DNA from: Vibrio sp. 10N.286.49.B1
GTDB lineage: Bacteria > Pseudomonadota > Gammaproteobacteria > Enterobacterales > Vibrionaceae
NCBI RefSeq assembly: GCF_002873335.1
Contig: NZ_MCUW01000011.1
Location: forward strand, 54,495 to 118,494
Length of the DNA: 64,000 nucleotides
Direction: 5' to 3'
Part shown: positions 1-8,823 of the stretch, one piece after another
Layout of the letters: every line of letters starts with the position of its first letter
Numbering within the stretch: the stretch's first letter is position 1
Position numbers and translations under genes: made by a program
Notes under the pieces: generated by a model
Database searches by the model: none
What the model saw: the letters and a program-made list of their open reading frames with translations, nothing else
What the model was told of the DNA's origin: nothing

Positions 1-627
1 GATTCGTTCATCACTGAGCGCCAGGCCGCCCATAAAAGGGATTAAGTAGATCCCTTTTGTTTTCATTCCAAAATACTTCATGGCTCGAATATGGCCATAC
101 TCATGGAAAACTAAGCAAGCAATCAATGCCAATGCAAACTGGAATGAAAACAGCCAAGAATACGCCGCAACACTGGCCCCCATCAGCACGACTTTTATTA
201 CTTTAGCGCTTTTTAGTAACTTAAAACCTAAGGAAGCCAGCCCAATAACACTGAGTTTATTTTGCTTTATGATTGGCGTAACTGGGATTTGTTGTTCTAT
301 ATCCTTGCTATTTCGAGCCCCATCGTTTATCTGCTTATCATTGACAAACAATTGATAACGAATATGAAATGGCTGCCATTTTAAATCGGTCACGAGTCGT
401 ACCACGATGGTTTGAGCGACGACAGACTGCGTCGTGCCGTCAGAACTTTGAATCTCTGCTGAGGGTTGAGTCGAGAGTTCAAATTGGTGTTCTTTGATCC
501 CATCATAGTCTGTCGAAGCTGGAATGACCGAAACAACGTCATCACCCCAAAATAGCTGTTGCCAACCCGCCATAGAACCTTCAAGGCGAAGTGGCTTGCC
601 TAAACAGTCAATGTTTAATAATTCCAA
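1..627 (-). CDS. M50-family (site-2-protease-like) membrane metalloprotease, partial
   Basis: Read on the minus strand, an open frame of 209 codons runs off the left edge of the window. It starts at a TTG (625-627) with a GAGA purine stretch about seven bases upstream. Residues 1-130 are a soluble region. A hydrophobic segment around residues 145-173 leads into HEYGH (residues 175-179), the HExxH zinc site of M50 intramembrane proteases, followed by AMKYFGM and IPFMGG, which fit the family. The C-terminal part with the second metal-ligand motif is outside the window. The family cleaves transmembrane substrates within the membrane; the substrate here is unknown. An ATG at codon 19 is an alternative start. 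Confidence 0.75.
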   Translation of the reverse strand, partial: MELLNIDCLGKPLRLEGSMAGWQQLFWGDDVVSVIPASTDYDGIKEHQFELSTQPSAEIQSSDGTTQSVVAQTIVVRLVTDLKWQPFHIRYQLFVNDKQINDGARNSKDIEQQIPVTPIIKQNKLSVIGLASLGFKLLKSAKVIKVVLMGASVAAYSWLFSFQFALALIACLVFHEYGHIRAMKYFGMKTKGIYLIPFMGGLALSDERI

Positions 628-795
628 TGTGATCTCTTTAAATTAAATAGCTGAAGACGAACAATGTCTCACTGACAGTGCCTCACGGACAGTGCACGTT
701 AATATACAGGTCTGACTCTTGCAGCGCTATGAAAGGCGATAAATACCGCCACAATTTGTGTCACATTTTTTGATTTACCCACACTCCAGTTTCAA

Positions 796-1182
796 CTAAC
801 GGGAACACACATCATTATCACAGCGAGACTTGCCAGTAATCCAGAAAGAAATGCGATAACGATTCCGAGCAAAATAAAGGTAACACTTATCAGCTAATGG
901 CTTGATTACGCGCCAACGAAGCGGTGCATAAATCCACCCTCTTCCAACCAGGCTCCAAGCCTGATGAGTGGCATCTAATCCAAGGAAAAGCTGATTGTCT
1001 TGGTCGAGCGCATGCAAGATAGTATTGGCCGCTTGAGCATCGATATGTGGGAAATCTTTGAACGCGTCACTGTAGATGTCTACCGTGCGAATTCGATTGT
1101 GGCGATCGTGCTTTGTTAGAGAACCCATCTCGCGCTTACACAGTGGGCACGTTCCGTCAAAAAAAATGGTTAGTTGCTGCAT
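796..1182 (-). CDS. DCC-family thiol-disulfide oxidoreductase-like protein (DUF393)
   Basis: 128 residues. The N-terminus carries FFDGTCPLCKREM, the D-G-x-C-P-x-C signature of the DUF393/DCC family, which is predicted to have a thioredoxin-like redox-active CxxC. The later motif RGWIYAPLRWRVIKPLAD also fits the family. The C-terminal basic tail contains two extra cysteines (SRCDNDVC). Length matches the family. It is a single gene with no obvious operon partner. The redox role is inferred from the family; the substrate is unknown. Confidence 0.85.
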   Translation of the reverse strand: MQQLTIFFDGTCPLCKREMGSLTKHDRHNRIRTVDIYSDAFKDFPHIDAQAANTILHALDQDNQLFLGLDATHQAWSLVGRGWIYAPLRWRVIKPLADKCYLYFARNRYRISFWITGKSRCDNDVCSR

Positions 1183-1383
1183 AATGCGCCTCTTCGTTTC
1201 CTGATGCCTTCCTATTGTACGCTTAATGCTGAACTTGGATCCTTGATGCTTGATCCAGACTGCTCATCGGCTATACCATACCGCGCAAAGCGCCCTTATC
1301 GGCCGCACCAACTCGAATACGATACAAGGTAACGCAAAAAATGTTATCAACATCGTCCCAACGTTGCTTAGTAAGGAATAAAC

Positions 1384-2016
1384 GTGTTCAAGATACTTAT
1401 GTTGTTATGCGCTTTAATTGGTAGTGCGCCCTTAAAGGCAAAAGAAATATGGGATTGGAACACCTTGCTGCCAGAAAGCGCGAAACAGTTCGTCGACCCC
1501 TTTTTTTCTTTTTCGCCTGAGCAGCGCTACAATTTGATGACCATAATGGAGTATCAACAAGCGGACGCTAGCGATAAGGATAGCAAAAGCTACATCGACG
1601 CGCTCATGCGCTTTAGCGGAGAAAATATTGAGATCCTCACGCTGATTAAGCAGCGAGAAGAAATAGTGACGAAACACGCGAAGGCTTTACAGTCCATTAA
1701 CGAAGCGCTCATTGGTCAGGATGGCAGGCTTCCTGGTTATATCGTGCCCTTGGAGTTTGACAATAACATTGTCACTCAATTCTTACTGGTACCAACAGCC
1801 GGAGCGTGTATCCATACGCCACCTCCACCCGCCAACCAAATCGTGCTGGTTCACTACCCTAAAGGATTCGAGTTTGAGGGTTTATATACCCCTATTTGGA
1901 TTGAAGGCACCCTGCAATCTGAAGCCTCAAACCGCAGTGTTCAACTATCTGATGGTGAAACAACCATCTCGACGTCATATCAAATGGTAGCGAACAAGAT
2001 TGAACCCTACCAATAA
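1384..2016 (+). CDS. Exported DUF3299-domain protein
   Basis: 210 residues. A GTG start follows AAGGA at a good distance; an ATG five codons downstream is an alternative. The first 20 residues (MFKILMLLCALIGSAPLKA) form a signal peptide, so the protein is probably periplasmic. The conserved core lies in the second half: GYIVPLEF, TQFLLVPTAGACIHTPPPPANQIV and a GLYTPIWIEGTL stretch typical of DUF3299. The family often sits near permease or lipoprotein genes, but here it stands alone. No biochemical function is established. Confidence 0.85.
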   Translation: MFKILMLLCALIGSAPLKAKEIWDWNTLLPESAKQFVDPFFSFSPEQRYNLMTIMEYQQADASDKDSKSYIDALMRFSGENIEILTLIKQREEIVTKHAKALQSINEALIGQDGRLPGYIVPLEFDNNIVTQFLLVPTAGACIHTPPPPANQIVLVHYPKGFEFEGLYTPIWIEGTLQSEASNRSVQLSDGETTISTSYQMVANKIEPYQ

Positions 2017-2089
2017 CCATTATCTCGCCGTATTGAGTGCTAAACGTCGCAACTAAGACAAGAAGGGCTCATCACCAAGGCCCGTAGTC

Positions 2090-2896
2090 TTAAGACGTCA
2101 TTTCAGGAACCATTAAGGATAACGCCCTACTCTTTCTTATTTCACTAGGGCTAAAACCATAATATTTTTTAAACACCCGACTATAGTAATTGGGACAATA
2201 GAACCCACTCGAATACGCACTTGTTTTTATTGACTCTCCGCTATAGAGCAAGCGTAATGAGTACTTAAGTCTGATGACTTTCAACAATTGACTAAACGTA
2301 ATGTTTTCTTTATGTAACACTCGTTGTAATTGGGAAAAAGTCATATTTATCGATTGGCATAATTCTTCTGCTGACCACTTTTTGCTTATATCCATTCTCA
2401 TGGCGTTCGCTATCCTGTCGATATCGTGTGGAAACGAAATAACATTTGCAAGTTCATTAGGAGAAGCACGACGAATATAGTTCGCTATTGCCATAGTAAA
2501 CAATGCGTGAATAACACAAGAATCAACGCTATTAGTCACAAGAGACTTAGCCGATAGAAAATATTGTTCTATCGAATATCCGTCGCTATCATTTTTCCTA
2601 ATACCCCCTATATCAAACTTATCAATAAGTGGTCGAAATAGACTCTCTTCCATAGCAAATCTATTTATCTCTATCGCCAACTTGTTATCACATGCACTAA
2701 AAGACAGTCCAACATTTGAATACGACGGTATAAAAAGCACGATCGTCCCAAGACTTTCGTACATTTTACCATTCACACAGATAAACCCTTTCGCATTCTC
2801 GATCATAACTAGGTTATGCTTGGTGACAAGGTTCGATGACGTTAAGGTTTCACTATTAATTCGAATCGTCCGAAACAGACTGTCTACGCTACTCAA
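2090..2896 (-). CDS. AraC-family transcriptional regulator
   Basis: 268 residues. The last ~100 residues form the double helix-turn-helix of the AraC/XylS family (KKWSAEELCQSINMTFSQLQRVL, then a second helix ending in YYSRVFKKYYGFSPSEIRKS). The N-terminal ~160 residues are a divergent sensor domain resembling AraC regulators that do not bind a sugar. Its start overlaps the end of the upstream EAL gene by 8 bp, so the two are almost certainly co-transcribed and translationally coupled. Target and ligand are unknown. Low GC and many rare-looking codons suggest an accessory origin. Confidence 0.88.
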   Translation of the reverse strand: MSSVDSLFRTIRINSETLTSSNLVTKHNLVMIENAKGFICVNGKMYESLGTIVLFIPSYSNVGLSFSACDNKLAIEINRFAMEESLFRPLIDKFDIGGIRKNDSDGYSIEQYFLSAKSLVTNSVDSCVIHALFTMAIANYIRRASPNELANVISFPHDIDRIANAMRMDISKKWSAEELCQSINMTFSQLQRVLHKENITFSQLLKVIRLKYSLRLLYSGESIKTSAYSSGFYCPNYYSRVFKKYYGFSPSEIRKSRALSLMVPEMTS

Positions 2897-3725
2897 TGGC
2901 TAAGTCTACTGCTAACGACATCGGCTTGATTTTTTTGTCAATGTGGCTCGGTAACCGAGCAGAACATGACTTCGTTTCCTGCATTAGTGATAGCAAGTTT
3001 TTCACATCTGTAGGGTAGTAATAATAATACCCTTGCATATAGACATGTTCCATTAAATGCATTTTCCGTTGGCTCGCTGTTTCAACACCCTCCACCACTA
3101 AACGAGGCGCATATAACCCTAGCAACTCGGCTAGCATATTAATAATTTCATCATTATCATGATAAAGTAAATAGGATTTATCTAATTTTATTACATCCCA
3201 CTTCAAGTACTGCAACGCATGTGTTTTACTTTTATCATTATGACAGTAATCGTCTAGCCAAAATTCAACACCTTGATTTCTAAGCTTCTTAATATTTTTT
3301 GCTAATCCATGATAATTTAAAGATAGTTGAGTACAGGTGATTTCAATGGCCATGGGAAAGTCGATAATAGCAAGCAGGTTATTCACGAAATGGTCATTAT
3401 CGAGGCAACTCAAAGGTAAGTTAAACGACATCAACACATCATAATTTTTGATGTAAAAACGATAGTAATCGAGTTGTGCAAACATTAAACGCTGCAAAAA
3501 TTGATCATTGATCTGACTAAAGAAATCCTCACCATTGATCTGCTGCCCACTACAATCAATGACCTGGGTTAGCACCTCGTAAGCATACACTGTATTACTA
3601 ATCGGATGCACAATGGGTTGTAATTTGAATTCAAACTCGGCAAATACATCTTGATTAATGGTTGAGTATGCCAAAAACCGACTGTTTGAACCTACTTGAT
3701 GAATAGCGACTGGCATATTACTCAT
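2889..3725 (-). CDS. EAL-domain protein (c-di-GMP phosphodiesterase-like, loop degenerate)
   Basis: 278 residues, an EAL domain alone with no sensor or membrane segment. Most metal and catalytic positions are recognisable: E50 in the EVL form of EAL, N102, E128 (EIT), D158/D159, K180, E212 (VEGVE) and Q231. The loop normally written DDFGTG is DDYCHND here, and the acid after EIT is a cysteine. Activity may therefore be weak or lost, leaving a binding or protein-interaction role as in YdiV-type proteins. It is the first gene of a two-gene unit with the AraC regulator. Confidence 0.85.
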   Translation of the reverse strand: MSNMPVAIHQVGSNSRFLAYSTINQDVFAEFEFKLQPIVHPISNTVYAYEVLTQVIDCSGQQINGEDFFSQINDQFLQRLMFAQLDYYRFYIKNYDVLMSFNLPLSCLDNDHFVNNLLAIIDFPMAIEITCTQLSLNYHGLAKNIKKLRNQGVEFWLDDYCHNDKSKTHALQYLKWDVIKLDKSYLLYHDNDEIINMLAELLGLYAPRLVVEGVETASQRKMHLMEHVYMQGYYYYYPTDVKNLLSLMQETKSCSARLPSHIDKKIKPMSLAVDLAIE

Positions 3726-4307
3726 TCCTTAAAACTCATTAATTTTGATAGGGTGAATCTAATGAACCGGAATGATAACTAGAATTGAATCTAAACTTAA
3801 TGAAAAAACACCTTTAGGTACAAAACGCTGGTTTATTGAAAGAATCTCAACGTTTCGTCAAAATTGTGACGCACATATAAGAATATAGCGAGGTTTGTGT
3901 GATCAAAGCCACATATGAAATAAGGAATAGTAATGATGTTAACGGTAAATCGTTTTTTCTCGGCGCTCGCGTAGAATTGTATTTTTACTATCAAAACACC
4001 ACACAAATTAGAGTAAAAGCACCACAGCTAATGATAAAAACAACATTAACCCACACATACTTCTTCACTGTTTTTTATATTACCGTTTGCAGTACCTATT
4101 AAGCATTACTATTCCTACTAGTATTTTTATTGATTTTAGAATAACCCTATCTAGGTTGGTTATTCTAAAAGTGCATTATGGTTATCCATTAATCTCATTT
4201 CCAAGAATAATAGTTCACAGGTAACTTAAATAACGATGCTGTCCACCAGTCACCCCAAACCAAGACCACCGGCATGACAGCCGTTCATTTATAACAAGAG
4301 AAATAAT
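3726..4307. other. Intergenic region with a 13-bp perfect hairpin
   Basis: 582 bp between the EAL gene (minus) and the alginate lyase (plus), so it should hold promoters for both. A perfect 13-bp inverted repeat lies at 4134-4170 (arms TTTTAGAATAACC and GGTTATTCTAAAA, 11-base loop). A 67-codon open frame at 3899-4102 shows no recognisable protein character and is not called. Confidence 0.5.
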
Positions 4308-5300
4308 ATGCAACCACGCAATAGAATAATCCTTAGCCTAGTCGTCACCGCTACTTTTTCAAGTGGTCTCTATGCAAACCTTGATTCGACCAAAGCTCCA
4401 TCAGACAATTTTGACCTAACTCACTGGAAAATCGTGATTCCAATGGAAGACGATAAACCAGAACGGAAAGGCAAAGTGATGGAGATATCAAAAGCCGAGC
4501 TTAATAAGGGTTTTACCAACAAGGACTGGTTTTATACCGATGTTAACTCTGGAGCAATGGTCTTCGTGGCACCGAATAAAGCAATGACGACGCCAAACTC
4601 AAGTAACGCGCGCTCGGAATTACATGCCTTGATTGCTGATGACCATGACATCGGCCCATACGAACCAGAAAACAACTTTGTCTTAGCTTCACACCCAGAA
4701 GCGGAAAAATACGGCGCTATTGGGGGTCGAATGAGCGCAACGCTCTCCGTCGATCACGTCAGCCAAAGTGGCGACCACCGACACAATGACTCTTTCTCCG
4801 TTGTGATTGGCCAGATTCATGCCGGTACCAACGAGCCGTTAAAAATATTCTATCGCAAACTGCCTGACCATGAGTTTGGCTCTGTTTACTGGAATTATGA
4901 AAACAACGCATTAGAAGAGGATTATCATCGTAGATTAGACATCTCACATAATGTTTTCGGGCAAGCTAAACAACGATTTGGCCACAACGATCCAACCGAT
5001 GGTATAAAACTCGGTGAAGTTTTTTCTTATGATGTCCACGTTGTCGGTGATGTCATGTACCTAGAATTCACGAAAGACCTCGATAACAAAACGCCAGTTA
5101 CTCGTTCTTTCGCTATGGATCTTTCTAAGGGAAAATATTTAGGCAATAAATACGATGCTGGATACAAAAATGATTGGTTCTTCTTCAAAGCGGGCGCATA
5201 CAATCAGTGCAGTACTGGCGTAGTTCGTTGCAAAAATGAAGGTATGGAGGCAGGCGATTACGCTCAAACAAGCTTTTATAAGCTTGCACTTGAACATTAG
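4308..5300 (+). CDS. Secreted PL7 alginate lyase
   Basis: 330 residues with a signal peptide ending near LYA (residue 23). The three PL7 catalytic blocks are present: ARSEL (residues 101-105, arginine and glutamate of the RxE(L/R) motif), QIH (169-171) with the catalytic histidine, and FKAGAYNQ (293-300) with the catalytic tyrosine. These enzymes cleave alginate by beta-elimination; QIH is often associated with polyG or mixed specificity, but that is not certain here. One domain, no carbohydrate-binding module. A second PL7 protein lies at 39309-40178. Confidence 0.92.
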   Translation: MQPRNRIILSLVVTATFSSGLYANLDSTKAPSDNFDLTHWKIVIPMEDDKPERKGKVMEISKAELNKGFTNKDWFYTDVNSGAMVFVAPNKAMTTPNSSNARSELHALIADDHDIGPYEPENNFVLASHPEAEKYGAIGGRMSATLSVDHVSQSGDHRHNDSFSVVIGQIHAGTNEPLKIFYRKLPDHEFGSVYWNYENNALEEDYHRRLDISHNVFGQAKQRFGHNDPTDGIKLGEVFSYDVHVVGDVMYLEFTKDLDNKTPVTRSFAMDLSKGKYLGNKYDAGYKNDWFFFKAGAYNQCSTGVVRCKNEGMEAGDYAQTSFYKLALEH

Positions 5301-5408
5301 TCACGAAGTATAGCAAGCTAGCGAAAACAACGAACCGTTAGCTTAATAACGAGTAATCAGCTTAGCAACTATGGATAACATCAATGCGGTTCATTGCTAA
5401 ATGAATAA

Positions 5409-5441
5409 CGCCGGAACTTTTATTTTATAACGGTTCCGGCG
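5409..5441. terminator. Hairpin between convergent genes
   Basis: Nine-base arms CGCCGGAAC and GTTCCGGCG flank an A/T-rich loop, located between the convergent alginate lyase and DUF2999 genes. The U-tract on either side is poor, so it may be a weak terminator or a 3' stabiliser. Confidence 0.4.
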
Positions 5442-5449
5442 AGTATTCG

Positions 5450-5701
5450 TTATTTATTTAACTGAGCTTTAGCAGCTTCAACTTTCGAGAAATCGAGCCC
5501 TAGCTCTTCCACTGCTTCTTTAATCAGTGTTGGGTTTTGCATAACCTGTCCCATCAACTGCTGTAACTGCTCTTGAGGAAGTCCAAGTTGTCCAATTGTA
5601 GCCATTGCCGCAAGTGGGTTCTCAGTTAACGTTTGAAACAGTTCGCCAATTTGAGCGTCGCTGATATTGTTTTCTTTTAGGATAGCAAGAATCGGGTTCA
5701 T
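5450..5701 (-). CDS. DUF2999-family small protein
   Basis: Called from the ATG at 5701, giving 83 residues beginning MNPILAILKENN, the usual DUF2999 start and length, with an AAGG element upstream. The open frame extends upstream to 5929, but that extra part (MCSINSISELD...) shows no family similarity and is probably not translated as one protein. The sequence is helical and Q/L-rich (QLGLPQEQLQQLMGQVMQ). The family is essentially restricted to Vibrio and relatives; function unknown. Confidence 0.8.
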   Translation of the reverse strand: MNPILAILKENNISDAQIGELFQTLTENPLAAMATIGQLGLPQEQLQQLMGQVMQNPTLIKEAVEELGLDFSKVEAAKAQLNK

Positions 5702-5956
5702 GGTACTGCCTTGTATAATCAGGTAAATGAAATCGACAATCATTCTATCACTCCCCTGCTTACTGTGTAGCAATTTATCTAACCACGCTACGTTTTCGTT
5801 CGGTTTGAAGCACTTCGTATCATGGCTCTCACCGATATAAATCTTATCACCATAAGAAATTCCACTGTCATTCGAAAAGTTGGAATAATAAATGCAATCT
5901 AGTTCAGAGATACTATTGATACTGCACAACAGCGGCTCTTAGAAGCGTTCAAGGAG

Positions 5957-6580
5957 ATGAACATGCAATTAGAATTCTTTGTAGATACCCTAAACAAGCA
6001 CACTACGCTGGAAACTCTGACTATTCGGTCGGTTTTTGGCGGGAAAGGCATCCTTTCACAAGGTATTATGTTTGCACTAATTAAGGGCGACAAGCTCTAT
6101 GTCAGGGCAGTCAATAGCCACTATAAGCAGTCATTTGATGCGCTTGATTACAAACCCTATGAATCTAACTGGCATTCTTTAACAAGAAATTATCCCGGTT
6201 TAACTAACTATTACGAGATCCCGAGTGACCTCGCATGTCATACACTTCACATCGCTACTCTATGCGGTGATATATGGGATGCAGCCGTGGAGCAACAGCG
6301 AATTAAGGCGACCCCTACCCGAATCAAAGATTTGCCTAACATGCAGTACAAAACAGAACGAATGCTCAGAAAAGCGGGGATAACCTCAATAGAAGAACTG
6401 CGCCAGACCGGGCCGGTTGATGCTTATCGTGCGATATGCCAACAACAGCAAAAACACCCTGGAGCGACACTTTTATATTCCATCGCTGGTGCTTTAGAAG
6501 GTATCCATTGGAGTATTATTCCCGACACCGTCAAGAAAACACTCTCAATAGAAGCGGGAGTAGACAGTGCCATAGTCTAA
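5957..6580 (+). CDS. TfoX/Sxy-family regulator
   Basis: 207 residues with both family domains: N-terminal (TIRSVFGGKGILSQGIMFALIKGDKLYVRA) and C-terminal helix-hairpin-helix-like (RIKDLPNMQYKTERMLRKAGITSIEELRQTGPVDAYRAI, then ALEGIHW). Family members act with CRP to switch on competence (TfoX) or motility and type VI secretion (TfoY) in Vibrio. I could not decide between the two paralogues. The 5' region lacks the cyclic-di-GMP riboswitch known upstream of V. cholerae tfoY. RBS AAGGAG lies close to the start. Confidence 0.88.
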   Translation: MNMQLEFFVDTLNKHTTLETLTIRSVFGGKGILSQGIMFALIKGDKLYVRAVNSHYKQSFDALDYKPYESNWHSLTRNYPGLTNYYEIPSDLACHTLHIATLCGDIWDAAVEQQRIKATPTRIKDLPNMQYKTERMLRKAGITSIEELRQTGPVDAYRAICQQQQKHPGATLLYSIAGALEGIHWSIIPDTVKKTLSIEAGVDSAIV

Positions 6581-6685
6581 TAGCCCGACTTCTGTTTGAG
6601 CCCAAGACTAAAGCTGATTCTATTCATCAAACCATCAGTATGAGCTGCGGCAAAGAGCACAGTAGCCTCTTCGCCGCCTGGCTCA

Positions 6686-7882
6686 TCAAGCGGTTATAGG
6701 CGGGGTAAAATGCTTACCAAGCAAGGCATGGTAAAAATCATTATCAGCCAATACTCCAACCAATTCTCCATCTTCTGCCAGCAAAACCGGCTGTCCAGTG
6801 CGATACCGGATTTCTAAACCCTCGCGCATCGAAACATCGGGGCTGGTAATCACCTGATTATCTTGTTGCAACGTTTCAAAGCAATCCCCTTCTTGCCATT
6901 GCTGCAAAGGTAACGACTTACCCTGACGCGTTACCGACGTCACTTGCCCTGCGTCATTCGTTCCAATATAGGTTTGCTCATGCTGATTTAAAACAAGCTG
7001 ACCATTTTCAGATGATAACGTATCAGCCTCGGTCATTAACGAACGACCACATAAGACGTTTAGTGGATTGGTGTGAGCGACAAACTCTGCGACATATTCT
7101 GTATTTGGATTAAGGACAATGTCTTCAGGCTTACCATGTTGAATTAATCGTCCCGACTCCATAATGGCAATGTTATTGCCTAATTTGAGCGCTTCATCTA
7201 AATCGTGACTTACAAAGACAATGGTTTTATTGAGCTTTTGCTGCAACGCCAACAACTCGTCTTGGAGTTGGCTGCGAATCAACGGGTCGAGTGCCGAGAA
7301 AGGCTCATCCATTAATAAGATATCGCTATCCATTGTGAAAGCGCGAGCGAGGCCGACTCGTTGCTGCATGCCGCCTGATAACTCATGCGGAAAACTGTCT
7401 TTCCATTCCGCCAAACCCACCATTTCCAAACGCTCTTCTGCACGGCGACGACGCTCCGTCTTGCCTATGCCTTGCATCTTCAAACCAAATGCTGCGTTAT
7501 CAAGTACAGAGAGCCAAGGCATTAAAGCAAATTTCTGGAACACCATCGAAATGCGGTTAGTGCGCAGATGGCGTAACTGCCCAGCATCGCAATTCCCAAG
7601 GTCAATCGTTTGCCCCTCGTCTTCTATCTTCAATGAGCCACGACTGACGGTGTTGAGTCCATTAATTGCGCGGAGCAAGCTTGATTTACCTGAACCAGAC
7701 AGCCCCATTAATACACAAATTTCACCGCGTTGAATGTCAAGACTCACATCATGAACACCAACGATATCACCCGTCGCATCGATGATATCCTGACGGCTTT
7801 TACCATCATCGAGCATCGAAAACGACGCTTCCACCTGACGACCAAACACAACGTCTAGATGACGAATACTAATTGCGCTCAT
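6686..7882 (-). CDS. choV: Choline ABC transporter, ATP-binding subunit
   Basis: 398 residues from the ATG at 7882, two bases after the choW stop codon; the frame extends upstream, but this start has a GAGAG ribosome site. Walker A is GLSGSGKS (residues 60-67), with LSGGMQQRVG signature and MDEPFSALDP Walker B further on. A C-terminal regulatory tail ending in a CBS-like stretch (ALLGKHFTPP) is typical of ProV/OpuAA/ChoV proteins. It energises choline or betaine uptake at the inner membrane. Last gene of the bet-cho locus. Confidence 0.92.
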   Translation of the reverse strand: MSAISIRHLDVVFGRQVEASFSMLDDGKSRQDIIDATGDIVGVHDVSLDIQRGEICVLMGLSGSGKSSLLRAINGLNTVSRGSLKIEDEGQTIDLGNCDAGQLRHLRTNRISMVFQKFALMPWLSVLDNAAFGLKMQGIGKTERRRRAEERLEMVGLAEWKDSFPHELSGGMQQRVGLARAFTMDSDILLMDEPFSALDPLIRSQLQDELLALQQKLNKTIVFVSHDLDEALKLGNNIAIMESGRLIQHGKPEDIVLNPNTEYVAEFVAHTNPLNVLCGRSLMTEADTLSSENGQLVLNQHEQTYIGTNDAGQVTSVTRQGKSLPLQQWQEGDCFETLQQDNQVITSPDVSMREGLEIRYRTGQPVLLAEDGELVGVLADNDFYHALLGKHFTPPITA

Positions 7883-7884
7883 GA

Positions 7885-8733
7885 TTAACTCTCTCTGTTT
7901 TGGGTTGCAGGGGTTTTGCACAGGCGGTCAAGAATGATAGCCACAAGAACGATCGCTAATCCGGCCTCAAAACCTTGCGAGACATTCACAGTATTCAGTG
8001 CTCGAACGACGGGTTTACCCAACCCATCTGCACCCACGAGAGCAGAGATAACCACCATCGATAACGACAACATAATACATTGCGTCACCCCTGCCATGAT
8101 GTTTGGCATTGCGGCTGGAAGTTCAACATTGAACAACAGTTTCATTCGACTGGCACCGAATGCTTTACCGGCCTCGACCAACTCTTCTGGGACACGACTG
8201 ATGCCCAAGTAGGTCAAACGGATTGGAGCAGCAATAGCAAAAATAATGGTAGAGATAAGCCCTGGTACGACCCCTAAGCCAAATAAAACCAGCGTGGGAA
8301 TGAGGTAAACAAAAGTCGGGATGGTCTGCATCAAATCTAGAATCGGGCGCAATATGGTGTAAAGCCATGGCTTGTGCGCCGCCACGATCCCAACTGGCAC
8401 CCCGACTAACACCGAAATCATGGTCGCGCTCAATACCAACACAAAGGTTTCTAGCATCTCTTCCCAATAGCCTAAATTCATGATCAGCAGCAAGGCTGTA
8501 ACCACAAAAATGACCAGTGAAAGGCTACGATGTAAAAACCAAGCCAATAAAGCGGTCATAACGATAGGCACAGAAGGCGGAAACCACTTAAATAGGTCAA
8601 CCAACATCATGATCATCGATTCTAAGCTATACGACAGTGAGTCAAAAAAGCCCGCTGCATTGTAAGTTAGCCAATCAACAAAAGTGGCCATCCAATCGCC
8701 GAGAGGGATTTTGTGATTTGTAATAAAGTCCAT
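7885..8733 (-). CDS. choW: Choline ABC transporter, permease subunit
   Basis: 282 residues with about six hydrophobic segments and the binding-protein-dependent permease signature GISRVPEELVEAGKAFGAS. Closest in style to ProW/ChoW permeases of osmoprotectant importers. The N-terminus (MDFITNHKIPLGDWMATFVDWLTYNA) matches the ChoW form. It forms the membrane channel with ChoV and receives choline from ChoX. The stop codon is two bases from the choV start, indicating tight coupling. Confidence 0.93.
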   Translation of the reverse strand: MDFITNHKIPLGDWMATFVDWLTYNAAGFFDSLSYSLESMIMMLVDLFKWFPPSVPIVMTALLAWFLHRSLSLVIFVVTALLLIMNLGYWEEMLETFVLVLSATMISVLVGVPVGIVAAHKPWLYTILRPILDLMQTIPTFVYLIPTLVLFGLGVVPGLISTIIFAIAAPIRLTYLGISRVPEELVEAGKAFGASRMKLLFNVELPAAMPNIMAGVTQCIMLSLSMVVISALVGADGLGKPVVRALNTVNVSQGFEAGLAIVLVAIILDRLCKTPATQNRES

Positions 8734-8823
8734 TGTTACTCCTTAATGGTCTTCAATGTTTGTACGCTCTACTGCCATCGTTCAACCAGAACAGACACCA
8801 GCAGAGCAAAGTCAGTGCGTGGT

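Noticed and set aside
3899..4102. 67-codon open frame before the alginate lyase gene
   Set aside because: Amino-acid composition is not protein-like and no ribosome site is convincing.
5701..5957. Cyclic-di-GMP riboswitch upstream of the TfoX-family gene
   Set aside because: Looked for because V. cholerae tfoY has one; the conserved GEMM core is absent on both strands.
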